DNA from: Paraspadella gotoi
Lineage: Eukaryota > Chaetognatha
NCBI GenBank assembly: GCA_051294375.1
Contig: CM119265.1
Span: 11,905,818 to 11,969,817 of the forward strand
Reading direction: 5' to 3'
Length of the DNA: 64,000 bases
Positions 32,030 to 43,198 of this stretch are shown here, in pieces. Under the pieces are notes generated by a model. The model was not told the origin of the DNA. It did no database searches and worked only from the letters and a program-made list of their open reading frames with translations. Position numbers and translations under genes: made by a program. The first letter of the stretch is position 1. Each line of letters starts with the position of its first letter.

Positions 32030-33012
32030 ATGGACTTCCTCGTCTCGTTGCTCAACCGGTTTTACCCGGAAAAATGCGTAAAGACTCTTCTCGTCGACCT
32101 GGATTTCTTTAACGCGGAGTGTCTCAAGATCGTCGCGTCCAAGTCGCTAGGATACGCCATTATCGTTGCCTCGGTCTTGGTCAAGGTGGGAAAGAAAATC
32201 GCTCACCGAATGTCGAATGAAATCGCTCACCCACATTATACCCTTTCGTTAGCTTCCGCAACTTCTGAAGATGATCGGTGCTAAGTCGGGGAAAGGGATC
32301 AACTTAGCATCGGTTACTCTGGAGTTGGCCGCCGTTTCAAGCACGGTCGCCTACAGCATTGCCAAATCCTTTCCATTCACGTTAGAACCTAAAATGTTTC
32401 GAATAGCAAAAACACTCGAAACAGTTTTAATAAATTTCTTATTATTCATACTCATAGCGCTTGGGGCGAAGGCCTTTTCCTGGCGATGCAAACGGCCGGA
32501 GTTGCTTTTCTCACCCTCCTCTACGAAACTTCATTTTCTACAGCGACTGCTTACGTTTCCGCCTATTCGGCCGTAATGGTCGCGTTACTAGGTGGCTTCG
32601 CGCCGGTGCAAGTCATTATCGCGTTGCAAGCGCTCAACATTCCAATTGTTATAGCTTCGAAGGTATAATTTGTGTAAGAGTGATTGTTATATTAACTAAT
32701 ATCAGTCGATAGTTGTTTTAATCAACTAACAAATTTCCCAGTAAAGCATGGACCATTTTCCAACTTCTTACTTAGTTTCTTCAAATCCTGACGAACTTTC
32801 GCGCCTCATCCACGGGCCAACTATCAATCGTGACGGTGGGACTTTTATTCCTCGGCTGCGTCGTCCGCATCGCCACCTCTTGGGTGGAGACCGGCGACAT
32901 CCTCACCGTCGTCAACTATGTTGTCGCCGCCGTTCTCAACGGAACAATTTGCGGGCAGATCCTTTACTACGGGTCGGAGGATAAAAAGCGGGAAACGAAG
33001 AAAACTTCGTAA
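32030..33012 (+). CDS. MPDU1: Mannose-P-dolichol utilization defect 1 protein, four exons
   Basis: Exons are 32030-32185, 32253-32380, 32458-32662 and 32776-33012, with GT-AG introns of 67, 77 and 113 bp; the product is 241 residues against 247 in human. The PQ-loop motif is intact across the first intron (VKLPQ, then KMIGAKSGKGINL). Further family blocks are YSIAKSFPFTAWGEGLFLAMQ-like sequence, LLQ/FLQ-type second loop (SKFLQILTNF) and ETGDILTVVNYVVAAVLNG. It is a multi-pass ER membrane protein needed for use of dolichol-phosphate mannose and glucose in N-glycan and GPI-anchor assembly. The first exon holds PEKCVKTLL and CLKIVASKSLGYAI. The start is the only ATG before this block. The C-terminus is lysine-rich (EDKKRETKKTS). 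Confidence 0.94.
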
Positions 33013-33109
33013 AGACTGATTTATATGATATCGGTTGTTTTTTCTGAATATGTTATGTTTGATCTAATCTTAAGTTAAAATAATGTATACCTATATATGT
33101 ATAGCTAAT

Positions 33110-34440
33110 AGCTATACTAGTCATTATATATTTAATATTAAATAAGCTAGTAAATGTCATAACAGAAGTTGTTTCGTTTTCATAATTGAAAATTATCTCG
33201 TTCTAACTGAATAATATAGTTTTTTTTTAACCATCATTTTGAAAACTTTCACAATACTGTTATCTCTAGTATAATTTTAAGTGCTTAAAACGATTAACAA
33301 GGTGTCGTCAATCAGATTTTGCCTTAGTCCCACGCACAATTGACCGGAAGTTGGTGTGGACTACAACATGAAATTTTTTTTTAACCACAAGTGAAAAGTG
33401 AATCAGATGTTTTTTTAAAAACTATTTCCTTATCCTGCAATTACAGAGTTCGGACTTGAATCTTAACCCCTTAATTGATCCTCTCCCACGCAAGATTGTT
33501 TTACAAAATTGTTTTATTTTTTATAGCAGAAGAATCGTTAAGGATTTTTCTATCTTTTGGATTGTTTTAGTTTTGCTATGTCAAAAAACATTAGTATGGG
33601 AATCAACCGAAAACCACTGTATATAAATATTTGCACTCCTACAAAAGTTACAATGATCAACCTTGTGGGTTTCTTTATGGTGGTATTGAGAGAGTACTGT
33701 TTAATAAACAGTTTTTATGGATTTTTCAAAAAAACAAATCTAATTTCTAGCATAAGCCAAAATTGTTTAACAAGCAATATCAATCAGTTTGTACTTTAAA
33801 ATTTTATATCTTAAAAAAAAAAATTGAAGCTGCAGTATGCTGCAGTAACTTCTAATACCGTACAATTACCGGGATTAGGTCCCTGACTTATAAACCATCG
33901 ATCTATGTAATTTATACGGCATAATATATTATGTTACTAGTATAAAGTAAGATTTCCTTTAATATAATTTCTCCGAATTTTGGCCCTAGGGCATTATGCC
34001 CCATATAATACAGTATCTAAATTCATTTGGATATTGCAGTATGGGGCGAATTAAATGTATCAATCTCGGCCCATTATTGAATACACAGTGGTACCAAGAA
34101 TGTAAAGACTTTTTCATATCGTCCACTCATCTTTGGAAGGGTCCTATGGAAGGTATACTTCATAAATGAGTACCTGACATGAACTAAACATGAAGTAAAA
34201 TGACCAATAAAATAATTGTTAAAACTAAATTTTTCAGATATATCATTAAGTACAAATTATCGAGGGGATTAGTAATTTTTCCTATGGGGGTTAAGTTTTA
34301 AGTCCCAGCCCTGTAGTATAATTATTTAATAAGTCGTGCTTAAAAAAAATGTTTTCACCCATAGTGGGCGTGTCCTGAACCGGAAATAATGCTCAATAAT
34401 CAATCAAACATGTATTATTAAAAGTTTTCTGATCTTCTAT
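33110..34440 (+). repeat. Old interspersed repeat R7, long copy (empty for SINE-2)
   Basis: 33110-33400 matches the reverse of 44930-45390 (shared 'TATACTAGT', 'TTAAAACGATTAACAAGG', 'CCACGCACAATTGACCGGAAG'). 34340-34440 matches the reverse of about 44720-44830 ('CCCATAGTGGGCGTGTCC', 'CGGAAATAA'). The other copy lacks the middle 0.9 kb but contains a SINE-2. A small open frame at 33557-33799 has no recognised relatives. Confidence 0.7.
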
Positions 34441-36300
34441 GACTGCTAAAGATTTTTTATTGTTTTATCACAAGGGATTATCAAAGTTATCAATTATCGC
34501 TTCTTAAAAAGATTTGTTTTCTAATAGCTTTTAATATTTTGAAATTTCATCCCTAGTCAAAACAAAATCATTTTAGAATTCTGCAATCTGCATTGATATA
34601 TTATTAATGTATTTATTGTTATAAAGCTTAGTATAAGACAAGCAAGTTTTAAATTAGAATCGTCTCAATTTCAATTTGAAAAGACCTCAGTTTAGTACTC
34701 TGTTCTGGTGTTAGTTTTTTTTTTCAATTGAAATAAGACTGAAGTCTTTTGTTCATCTAGTTAAAAATGAGGTTGAAAGCCTTATCTATTTGCATATTAT
34801 TGAAAATGAATGAGATTGATTGTATGAAATGAAAACTCGTCAAAAAATTATAATCCCTATTAATATTTTATTTCCTCATGTTAAAAAATTTTAATCTTGA
34901 ATAAATTTTTTTTTTTAAGAAAAAACCACACTGAGGTCAAATTTTATATTTGCATATTCAACTAATTTGTAAATATTTATCACAACTCCTAAAAAATATA
35001 AAAATGATTAAATAAATACACAAAAAATATTTATAAATTTAATAATAGTACAAATTATCAGAATAACAAAAAAAAGTAATGTTTAATTTGACTATATCTC
35101 TCTTCCGACTCCTATTTTAGATATTATTTGCCAATAGTGGGCCGACCGGTCCAAAGCTACAATAATAAATAATAAAACAATTTGATATATGCCATTTAGT
35201 TATTTGGCAAAATTGCCGGATATATAGTAGGTATCGCCTACCTATCAGTATTACATTAGCTGATGCACATGTGACATTGCATGTTGTTGTAAATAATGGA
35301 ATTTATGTTTCATACGCTGCTAAGCGCGGAATAAATGGCGATAATAAAAGTTTTTAGAAGGAAAAAAATAATCAGAATTTTTCAAAAAACGAACGATCAC
35401 GCAAGAGAGAGAGACAGAGAGAGAAAGAGAAAGCTGGACAGCCGCTGGAAGGCCGCTGTACAGTCACTGCAGAACCTGAACTCGTTTTTAAACGATTCAG
35501 AAAAGGCAGCGCCTGACAAAAATAGGATATTTTTTTATTTATTTTTTAATTTTATATATTTTTATTAATAACAAAAACAGTACTGACAAAATTATAAACA
35601 GTATCAGTGTAAAAGACTAAAAAACAGTAAACAAGTAAAAACTAAACTAAATTCAACAAAGACAAAAGACATTAATGTTTAAATGGACATATGAATAAAA
35701 TGTTATGAACTAATTCATACGATACTATAAAATATAATGTTCAAGAACGTTAAAAATTCACATTTTTAAACAAAAAAAAACATCAAGTATAAAAAGGAAG
35801 CAACGTTAATAAAACGTTCAAAAATAATGCAACATTATTAAAATGTTCAAAGATTATAGGATTTTTTAAAAATTTTTTTATTAATACCAAAAACAGTATT
35901 GACAAATTCAGAAACAGTATCAGTGTAAAAAACTAGAAAACAGTAAGTAAAAACTAAACTATTAAAATTCAATAAAAACAAAAGACATTAAAGATTCTAG
36001 GAAAAAATTTATATATATATAATTTGAAAAATAAAGCTTGTAAAAGATTTTATTTTTATTTGTATTAAAATTAAGATATAGCTTTTCATTAAAAAGGTTT
36101 TTTTATTTCACATGTTTTTTATTGATTTAAAGATTTTTTTATGAATTTCATCTTCAATATTATTTACTGCAATATGTAAATTAGATTAAAACATTTCTAT
36201 ATAATAATTAGAATATTTTATTGAGTACTATAATCTCATTTGCATATTGCAGTAAATCATAATGAAGTATAAATTCAAACAAAAAATACTTGAATCCAAA
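34441..36300. other. AT-rich sequence with a local tandem duplication
   Basis: 35550-35690 and 35865-35995 are diverged tandem copies about 315 bp apart (shared 'CAAAAACAGTA', 'ACAGTATCAGTGTAAAA', 'ACAAAAGACATTAA'). A + strand open frame at 35335-35568 (Arg/Glu-rich, then QSLQNLNSFLNDSEKAA) is unrecognised and short. Nothing else is identifiable. Confidence 0.5.
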
Positions 36301-36416
36301 TGTAAGAGTGATGGAGGCCTTAAACCACCAAAGCCTGTCCAAAGTCAGGGGCAAGATAGCTTATTTATTAAATGAATGGATAATTTTTATATTGGTTGTA
36401 CCAATTTCATAAAAAT
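36301..36416. repeat. Interspersed repeat matching GatA intron 1, inverted copy
   Basis: The reverse of 12755-12885, including the palindrome ATTGGTTGTACCAAT and 'GGCCTTAAACCACCAAAGCC'. Confidence 0.65.
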
Positions 36417-36904
36417 TTTAAAGCTATTTCATGATGAGAAGCCACTTACTATGATCGCACACTTTTATAAAACTTCATCATAATTCATAATAATTTTTAT
36501 TTATTTATTTATTTAAAAAAAACGGTCCCAGCCAAAACTATCAAAGCGTAGTAGTTTTTATACAAAAAAGCGTGACGACGACGACGTCACAAAGAAGCTC
36601 ACCCGAAACAATATCGAGCTTAAACCGGCTTCGCCGGCAGGCTCGATAAAAAGTACATTCTCTGAGAGGGAGCTCTCGAGGCATTCCGGGGTTAGTACAC
36701 TGTTACAAAATTACAATGAAAATTTAACACTAAACTTTATAGGAATCCTTGGCGTTGTCTTTGTTCTTGCGGCAAAGGGTTTGTTTGGTCTTCTTCTTCA
36801 TGTAATTGCTGACTCAGCAATGCTGAGTTCTTCTACCATTGTGGCCAATCACCTCTTTGCCGGGAATCTGTCTCCTTCTGGAAATCGTTGTCCTTCCTCC
36901 CATC
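36417..36904. other. Unclassified sequence with a GC-richer block
   Basis: 36540-36700 contains the small hairpin CCGGCTTCGCCGG and stands out as GC-rich. 36781-36900 runs into the left terminal repeat of the next element. No gene is recognised. Confidence 0.35.
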
Positions 36905-38946
36905 TGCAACAAATGGTCATAGAAACTTCAGAAAACCACCATTCGATTCGAAATAAAATTCTCTTTCGAATGATGTGCTATATGATTAACTTATTTAAAG
37001 ATTTCGCTTGACCCAGCGGCGTCAAAGTTCCACATGCGTCAGATTCATTGATTTACATATATTTTGAAACGTTGAAGGGATCTATGTGATGTTTTTAATC
37101 ATTATGGATTGAAATGAATGTAAAACTCCGATGTAGTTGTAATTTATTAAAAATTAATAAAAAAGTATTAAGCAAAATATACCGGAAGTGTAATTTTAAT
37201 ATTTTTAAACCAATTTATCTTCTCTCATGAAAGTGACGGCAAGAGGCAAACAATTCTTGCATTGTTATTGTTAACTGAATCTTTAAACTTGAAGTTCATA
37301 AGACACTGTTTGGCTTAGGTGAGATCGACGATGTTCTTCAACGCCCTGAAGCATTGCTTCGTGTTGCATTTTATTACGGGTTATTGAACCATTGTAATCA
37401 CTTGCAAATTTAACCACCCTCTCCCCAGCATCATTGAGTGGCGAAAATCCATTTACAAGCTTGCAGAATGAGTGGTAGTTGGCGTTATCATTACATTCTT
37501 CCACAGGTTTCGACAAAAAAGATGGCTCAAAGTGACAAAGCTGTGTAATAAATTATAATTATCATTGAAATAAATATATGAAATTGGTACAACCAATATA
37601 AAAATTATCCATTCATTTAATAAATAAGCTGTCTTATAATAATATATAATTAAATATAAAAATTATTGATAAAATATTGCAAATGAACCTGAAAAAACAA
37701 CCATGAATCAGACGAAACCTAATCTTCTAATTTGCTGTTTTCATATACGCATGGTATTTCCGGCTTTCCCATTTCTACTTGGACCTTTTCAGAGCTCAAG
37801 AGGGCTTCAGCCATCGACATTCTAGTTGAGTTTGTGACTTTTTTTGAAGCCAAAGCGAGAATAACCAAGCGGCCAGAAAGATATTCGGTATGTAAATCAA
37901 TCTTTCTTAGTCCAGCATGTGCCCCATCGCGATTCCTTGATCGCCACGCCATTAGATCTTCATGAAGGGAGAGAGTAAGGAATGGAGCATCCGCCATGAA
38001 TGGACAGCAGAACCAGTAATAAAATTAAATGTACAAGATGTAATTAGACATCACTAAGACATCCATTTTCTGCTGGTGACTCAAAACGAAAGAATCACCA
38101 ACGATCAGCATTTTGAGAATGTAGAGGCAGCTACCCATCCAACGAGCGTGATGTATCATGCTTAGCCTTTTTGTCACGTGAAGTTGAGCTTCTTTGCCGA
38201 AGAAAAACAGACGAGATCAACTGACTTCATATTAATTTTATTATGAGTGTGCTTTTGGCAATATAATGATAATTGATTTCTAAAATCTAAATAAATTTGC
38301 AAACTACAAAGCATTTTGTGCATAATTATTTATCTAATTTTACTCTACTCATATTCTACTAAAAATATGATATTGTAACCTTTTTCCTTAGTTCTTCCTT
38401 AGTTCTTTCAAATTGTTTTCAGGTGAAGCAAAGGGATTCGCGCGTCACCCAGTTTCCAAAGGTTAATTCTAGAGCTACGACATTAGCAGTCTCATTTTTA
38501 TCTCGTTGGTTTTTGGGCTGAGTGTAAAAAATGTCAAAGAACCGTTCCAATACTGCTGCCCCTTTTGGTGGTTCTGCCGGCGGTGGTCGAAAGTTCGCTA
38601 AGCGCTTGCAAATACCGAATTCGGGAAACAGAGGAAACTCGTCCCCTGTAGCAGAGCGAGTGTTCATGATTAATGGACTGTCTGTAAAAAAAGATTATTC
38701 TTAATAAATTAAAGAATAACTATCTATCAGTCACAGAAATTTAATAATTAACTAAATTATATCGAAAAATAATAAATATTGTAACTGAGAAAGAGTTCCA
38801 ATTTGGATGTTGTTACCTAGTTGCTTTCAACTCGCCTGGGTCAAGCGTAATATTTTTAGAAATTAATTAAATTATATACCAAACGAAAGAGAATTTTATT
38901 TCGAATCGAATGGTGGTTTTCCGAAGTTTCTATGACCATTTGTTGC
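36905..38946 (-). mobile_element. TIR-bounded element carrying exon remnants of an orphan gene family
   Basis: The left end (36905-37020) and the inverted right end (38825-38946) share, in order, 'GCAACAAATGGTCATAGAAA', 'CACCATTCGATTCGAAATAA', 'ATTCTCTTTCG' and, after a variable AT-rich part, 'CGCTTGACCCAG'. Between these ~120-bp inverted repeats the - strand carries coding remnants of an arthropod multi-copy gene family (see 37283-38667). An isolated copy of the end is at 16983. A 37572-37640 repeat is a secondary insertion or shared fragment. Exact ends and target duplication are not resolved. Confidence 0.6.
37283..38667 (-). pseudogene. Orphan transposon-like gene, three exon remnants, internally deleted
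   Basis: Read from right to left: 38667-38419 encodes LERFFDIFYTQPKNQ...ETANVVALEL, like the N-terminal exon of the family. 37997-37719 encodes EYLSGRLVILALASKKVTNS, like its LW-YL-EELV-L-FDD block. 37516-37283 encodes NDAGERVVKFASDYNGSITR and LQGVEEHRR, like the C-terminal NDxAERGV...ITKD...LQVVxDHR block. From memory these resemble proteins annotated in arthropods as Cc8L18.2-like or KRAB-A-domain-containing-2-like; that link needs a search. The family is about 600 residues, so the central part is missing. Confidence 0.5.
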
Positions 38947-39930
38947 GGAACAAATTGTGTCTACTGAGGATCTTGGCTTTGTGGCACCCGTCGAAGAGAC
39001 TTGAGTATTACTCATTGAGTATATTTGGAATCCAATCTTCCGTAGGAAGCCATCTTTGTAATTGTAAGGCCGAGATAATCTTTGTTTTATCAATTCTCAT
39101 CAGGACCAAGAGGAATCTACAATCTTGTGAGGGAATTCTTCAGGGTTTGCTGTTAGTGGCGATAATATCCGCGAGTGGCTTATAGTGTATAAAGTTGTTT
39201 TTTTTGTTCATTAGTTTCATCAGTTTTTTTTGTTTGTTTGTTATCAGCTTGTGTCATAGCTACCATCGACGTTAACTGAACTGCCGTAATATTGAGAGGA
39301 GTAAGGAATCTTCGAAGTAACGGAAACAAGAGTTTTATTCTCAGAATCAAGTGATCACAAAATTATAGATGAAAATTCTTTGCTCTTTCTTTTGTGAGCC
39401 AGAAGAACCAAGTCACAAGCAAATTCACATCAAACCTCTATCTCTACTTTGAGTTCCCGCTCCCTGACCCCACGAGAATCCCTGCATTGTTCCCCATTGG
39501 CCCCCGACCCATGTGATCCCCTTCTACTCTTCTGTGATTGGTTCGTGGTCCAAGTGTGGTCATAGAGTTTAGGGTAAGGTCTTTGTTTGAGCTTTTGGTG
39601 AGGTCGGCTTTTCCGCCGACTGCTCTGCTGAGTCCGCTACTTCAGCTCCTGCGTATGGGTTGGGGAGGCGAGAGAGAGAAAACAGCAGCCGGCGACCGCG
39701 TGGTCAGTGAGCGTTGATGCTACTTTGTATGTACACTGTATAGGTCGGAGAGGGGACTACCGTGGCCACAGTGTTCCCCATTCCACGGTCAGCCTATATG
39801 TTTGGGGCGGGTTATTGTTTCCGCAGCTTCATGCCTCTGCTGTTCCCGGTTGTGAGGCGCAGTGACCATAGGCGTTCGTATCTCATCCGGGTGCAGCCTC
39901 TTCAGCACTCTGCGGTGGACGACTCGCTGA
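38947..39930. other. Unclassified sequence
   Basis: 38950-39180 continues with no recognisable relative in the window. 39480-39930 is GC-richer with short open frames on the + strand that I cannot assign. No gene is supported. Confidence 0.4.
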
Positions 39931-39934
39931 CAGA

Positions 39935-40080
39935 TTCCACTCTTGCCCGCCGACAGATTCCACTCTTGCCCACCATCATGTTCCTCTCTTGATCGTCATC
40001 ATGTTCCTCTCTTGATCGTCGTCATGTTCCTCTCTTGATCGTCATCATGTTCCTCCTCTGTTCACCGTCAGATTTTGCTC
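39935..40080. repeat. Minisatellite, ~25-bp 'CATCATGTTCCTCTCTTGATCG' type
   Basis: About three near-identical units of roughly 25 bp (markers GTTCCTCTCTTGATCGTC) are preceded by two related units with CAGATTCCACTCTTGCCC. Part of a cluster of different minisatellites to 41.1 kb. Confidence 0.8.
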
Positions 40081-40195
40081 TTGTTCATTATCAGATTCTA
40101 TTCTTTTATTTTCTTATCAAAAATGATTTTGTCCGTCTGAAATGTTTTGAAGTTTTTGTATAAAGGTCAAATTTTTTAAAGTTTCTTCAGGTGAA

Positions 40196-40345
40196 ATATA
40201 GATTCTCGCGTCTCTCTTCCGATGGCACCGCGTTGCTCTTCCGATGGCACCGCGTCGCTCTTCCGATGGCACCGCGTCGCTCTTCCGTTGGCACCGCGTT
40301 GCTCTTCCGTTGGCACCGCGTCGCTCTTCCGATGAATCCTTATCT
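40196..40345. repeat. Minisatellite, 22-bp unit
   Basis: Five to six units beginning GCTCTTCCGATGGCACCGCG, with A/T variation at one position. The unit length is not a multiple of three, yet all frames stay open on one strand or the other. Confidence 0.85.
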
Positions 40346-40349
40346 TTTT

Positions 40350-40575
40350 GGCATATGCAGAACGCCTTGTTTGTCCGTTTTGGATGCCTCGCTCGACCGT
40401 CCAGATTGCCTCGCTTGACCGTTTTGAATGCCTAGCTTGAATGTCCCAAATGTCTCGCTTGAATGTCCCGAATGCCTCATTTGATTGTCCCAGATCTCTT
40501 GCTTGATTTTCCCGTATGTCGGGCTTGACTGTCCAGATCGATTTGCTTGACTGTCCAGAACGCTTACTTGTTTGC
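40350..40575. repeat. Degenerate ~24-bp minisatellite
   Basis: About nine diverged units of the type CTCGCTTGACCGTCCAGAATG. On the - strand the repeat is open as an eight-residue period within a 156-codon frame (40646-40176). I treat the frame as a by-product. Confidence 0.7.
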
Positions 40576-41034
40576 CGAAACGGATTTCCCGTTTGAATGA
40601 ATCCTGCTGTTTTCTTCAAGCGAAATGCTTTTTTTTTTTCTCTCAAAAATAACTTTTTCGTCTATCATTGTTATTTTTAAAATCCTTTAAAAGAAAATTC
40701 GTTCCGAATTTTTTTCTCGCGTTACATCCTCGTTGCGAGACTCAGGTTTTTTTCTCACTGCCATCTTTCCTCCGCTCGAGACTTCGATCCTTCTGGTTTT
40801 GAACTTTGGATCCGCGGCCCGTGGATTCACTGTCTTCGTTGAAAGTTGAGAACCGAATTCCCAGAGAGAGAGAGAGACTCCTCGAAATTTCGTATCTTTC
40901 GTCGTTTCGCGGCTCGTTTTTCCGTATGTTACGGCTGTCGGTTTGGCCGAATCCTTATTCCTTATTTGACGTCATCTTTGTTCGCATTTTCATCTGTCCC
41001 CATCATCATCTGCATCTATGATCGTATAACGGCA

Positions 41035-41122
41035 GTTCTTTCTCGCATCATCGTAGTAATGGATCGCATCATCGTAGCAATTGATCGCATCTTCGTAGTA
41101 ATTGATCGCATCATTGTAGTTT
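41035..41122. repeat. 21-bp minisatellite
   Basis: Four units of GATCGCATCATCGTAGTAAT(T/G) type, close to but distinct from the other repeats in this cluster. Confidence 0.85.
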
Positions 41123-41424
41123 TTGTCCTCGCCGTCGCCCCTATTCAGAGATGTGGAAGCGATCGATTTTCCGCCGCTGCCAATCCGGCGCTTCCCAAGA
41201 ACCCTCCCGCTCCCGTTTTCGGGTGCAATCCTTATTTTTTTAGCCCGGATCGCTTTCGGTTTCGAGTGCACATCGCTTCCTTCCTTTAAAAATTTTACAT
41301 TTGTTATTACTTATAAAAATATTCTCTTTAGACATGTAATTCATTGGTAGAATAATTTTAAACAATCTTTTTTGTTAATAATTAACAAATAAAATTTTTA
41401 CTATGAAAAATTTTAAGATTTATA

Positions 41425-42088
41425 AGATTATAAGAATCGTTCGAGTGGAAATGAGTTTAAATAAAAAAAACAAAAAACCTGTTTCCCTATCTGATTTTTT
41501 CTCTTTTAATAATTGTAAATACAAGCTGCATTAATTATTCAATTAATCAATTAATTAATCAATCAATCAATTAACTAATCAATAAAAAAATTAATGCATC
41601 AATTTTTTTATCAATAAATCAATTAATCAATCAATTTATCAATCACTAATTAATAAATTTATTTATCAATAAATTATTAACAGAACCAATTAATTAAACA
41701 ATCAATTAATCAATCAATTAAACAATGTCAGTGTTATCATTGTCATCTCCAACGTCGTTGTTGCTTTTATCCTGGTCAGTGACCTGACAAAAAGACCTAA
41801 AATTTAACAGGCCTGATATGAATTTCATTTAATTGATCAATCAATCATTCAATTAATCATGACGGTATTATCCTCGTCGTCATCATCATCATGGTCGTCA
41901 TTTCTTTTGTCATAATTAAAAGACGAAAAAACAAACAAGTTTGCACTAACAATGCCAGAACTGATCAGTTACTTATTTATTCAATCAATTAAGCAAATAA
42001 TCAATCGATCAAAAAATTAAGCAATCAATTTGTCATCGTCGGTGTTATCATTGTCGTAGTTGCCATCATTAATTATTTAATTAATTAA
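41425..42088 (+). repeat. Helentron/pearl-like fragment, copy D, with AATC-rich tail
   Basis: 41430-41520 ('GAGTGGAAATGAGTTTAAAT', 'CAAAAAACCTGTTTC') matches 17715-17800 of copy B. The rest is (AATC/AATT)n sequence with two short TCGTCGTCATCATC-like runs. Neither terminal hairpin is present, so it is a decayed fragment. Confidence 0.55.
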
Positions 42089-42193
42089 TTTAGAACAAAG
42101 TTTGAAGAGAGATTTAACATGTGAGTCGAAACATGTCCGTTTCACTATGAAATAAAAATTGTTGTTAAATCTCTCTTCAAACTTTGTTCTAAA
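42089..42193. repeat. Perfect 31-bp inverted repeat with 43-nt loop
   Basis: The arms at 42089-42119 and 42163-42193 are perfectly complementary (TTTAGAACAAAGTTTGAAGA...). The loop contains 'GAGTCGAAACATGTCCGTTTC', the motif also found at 21180-21200 and (- strand) 52058-52080, followed by AATAAA. It looks like a very short retroelement-derived unit with inverted ends. Confidence 0.85.
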
Positions 42194-42482
42194 CCAAATC
42201 ACAACGAAACAGAAAGGAAAAAATCACAATGTCTAATTAATTAATTGAAATTTTTTTATAATGTTTGCCGTGACTCAAAGCAAGAATTTATAGAAAAATT
42301 TAAGGAGTGTTTTTGTGATAAAAAAACTGGTATTATCAAAACAGTAAAAAAGCAAAATGAAAAAATAATAACAACAACAACTAGTATTTATATTGGCTGA
42401 GAAAAAGTCAGCCATAACAAGGTCGGGTAAGAACAGGTCATTCTTATTGACCACTACTGTACTACGGGTCACAAAGTACAAG

Positions 42483-43196
42483 TACCCCTTTTTTGTGACC
42501 AGAAACACGTTCCGAGAAATCTACTGAATAGAATTTAATGAAATTTTGCATGCGGAGTACCAGTAGTGATACAAATGGAACTATCAAGGCGAATTTTTAC
42601 ATTCCACCCCTAAGCTGAGATAAGGGGTCCTGAGGGGGCAGCCCCTGAGGGCCACAAATGGTCAAAAAATTTTTTTTAAATTTTTTTATTATTTTTGTTT
42701 TAAACAGTTGCACAGACGTTTACTCTTCCACAAAAACGTATTTATTACCTCAAAAATATTCATTTACCTTAATTTTTAGCTTCATGAACATCAGCAGTTA
42801 AAGTCAGATTTAAATAATTTGGGAAAAATTGGAAGTAAAACGATGAACCATGCATCTTCAACCATGCTTAATTATTGCAAATTTATCAATTTTAGTTCTA
42901 AAATGTTTTTTTCTTATGTTTAAAACGTCAATGCACCTGATGCTACTAAAAAAATTTGAAAAAAATATAAAATTTAGCATTTTTTGGCCCCCCAGGGGTC
43001 CACCCCCAGGGGTCCACCCCCAGGGCCCTGTATCTCTTGTCAGGGGTTGAATATCAAAATTCGCCTCGATAGTTCCATTTATATAGTCATTAGCACTCTA
43101 AATGTAAAATTTCATTAAATTCGATTGGGTAGTTTGGTGGGAACAGATTCTGGTCACAAAAAAGGGGTACTACATTTTATAATATAAAGTCTTCTG
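42483..43196. mobile_element. Tc1/mariner-type foldback MITE, copy 2 (left end truncated)
   Basis: Over 90 percent similar by eye to 22803-23497, from 'TACCCCTTTTTTGTGACC' to the right end TATAAAGTCTTCTG followed by TA. The first ~28 bases of the left terminus are missing. The GC-rich centre carries a small duplication (GGGTCCACCCCCA twice, 42995-43022). Confidence 0.85.
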
Positions 43197-43198
43197 TA

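Noticed and set aside
40176-40646. A 156-codon - strand gene
   Set aside because: It lies wholly in two minisatellites of different unit length and has no non-repetitive domain.
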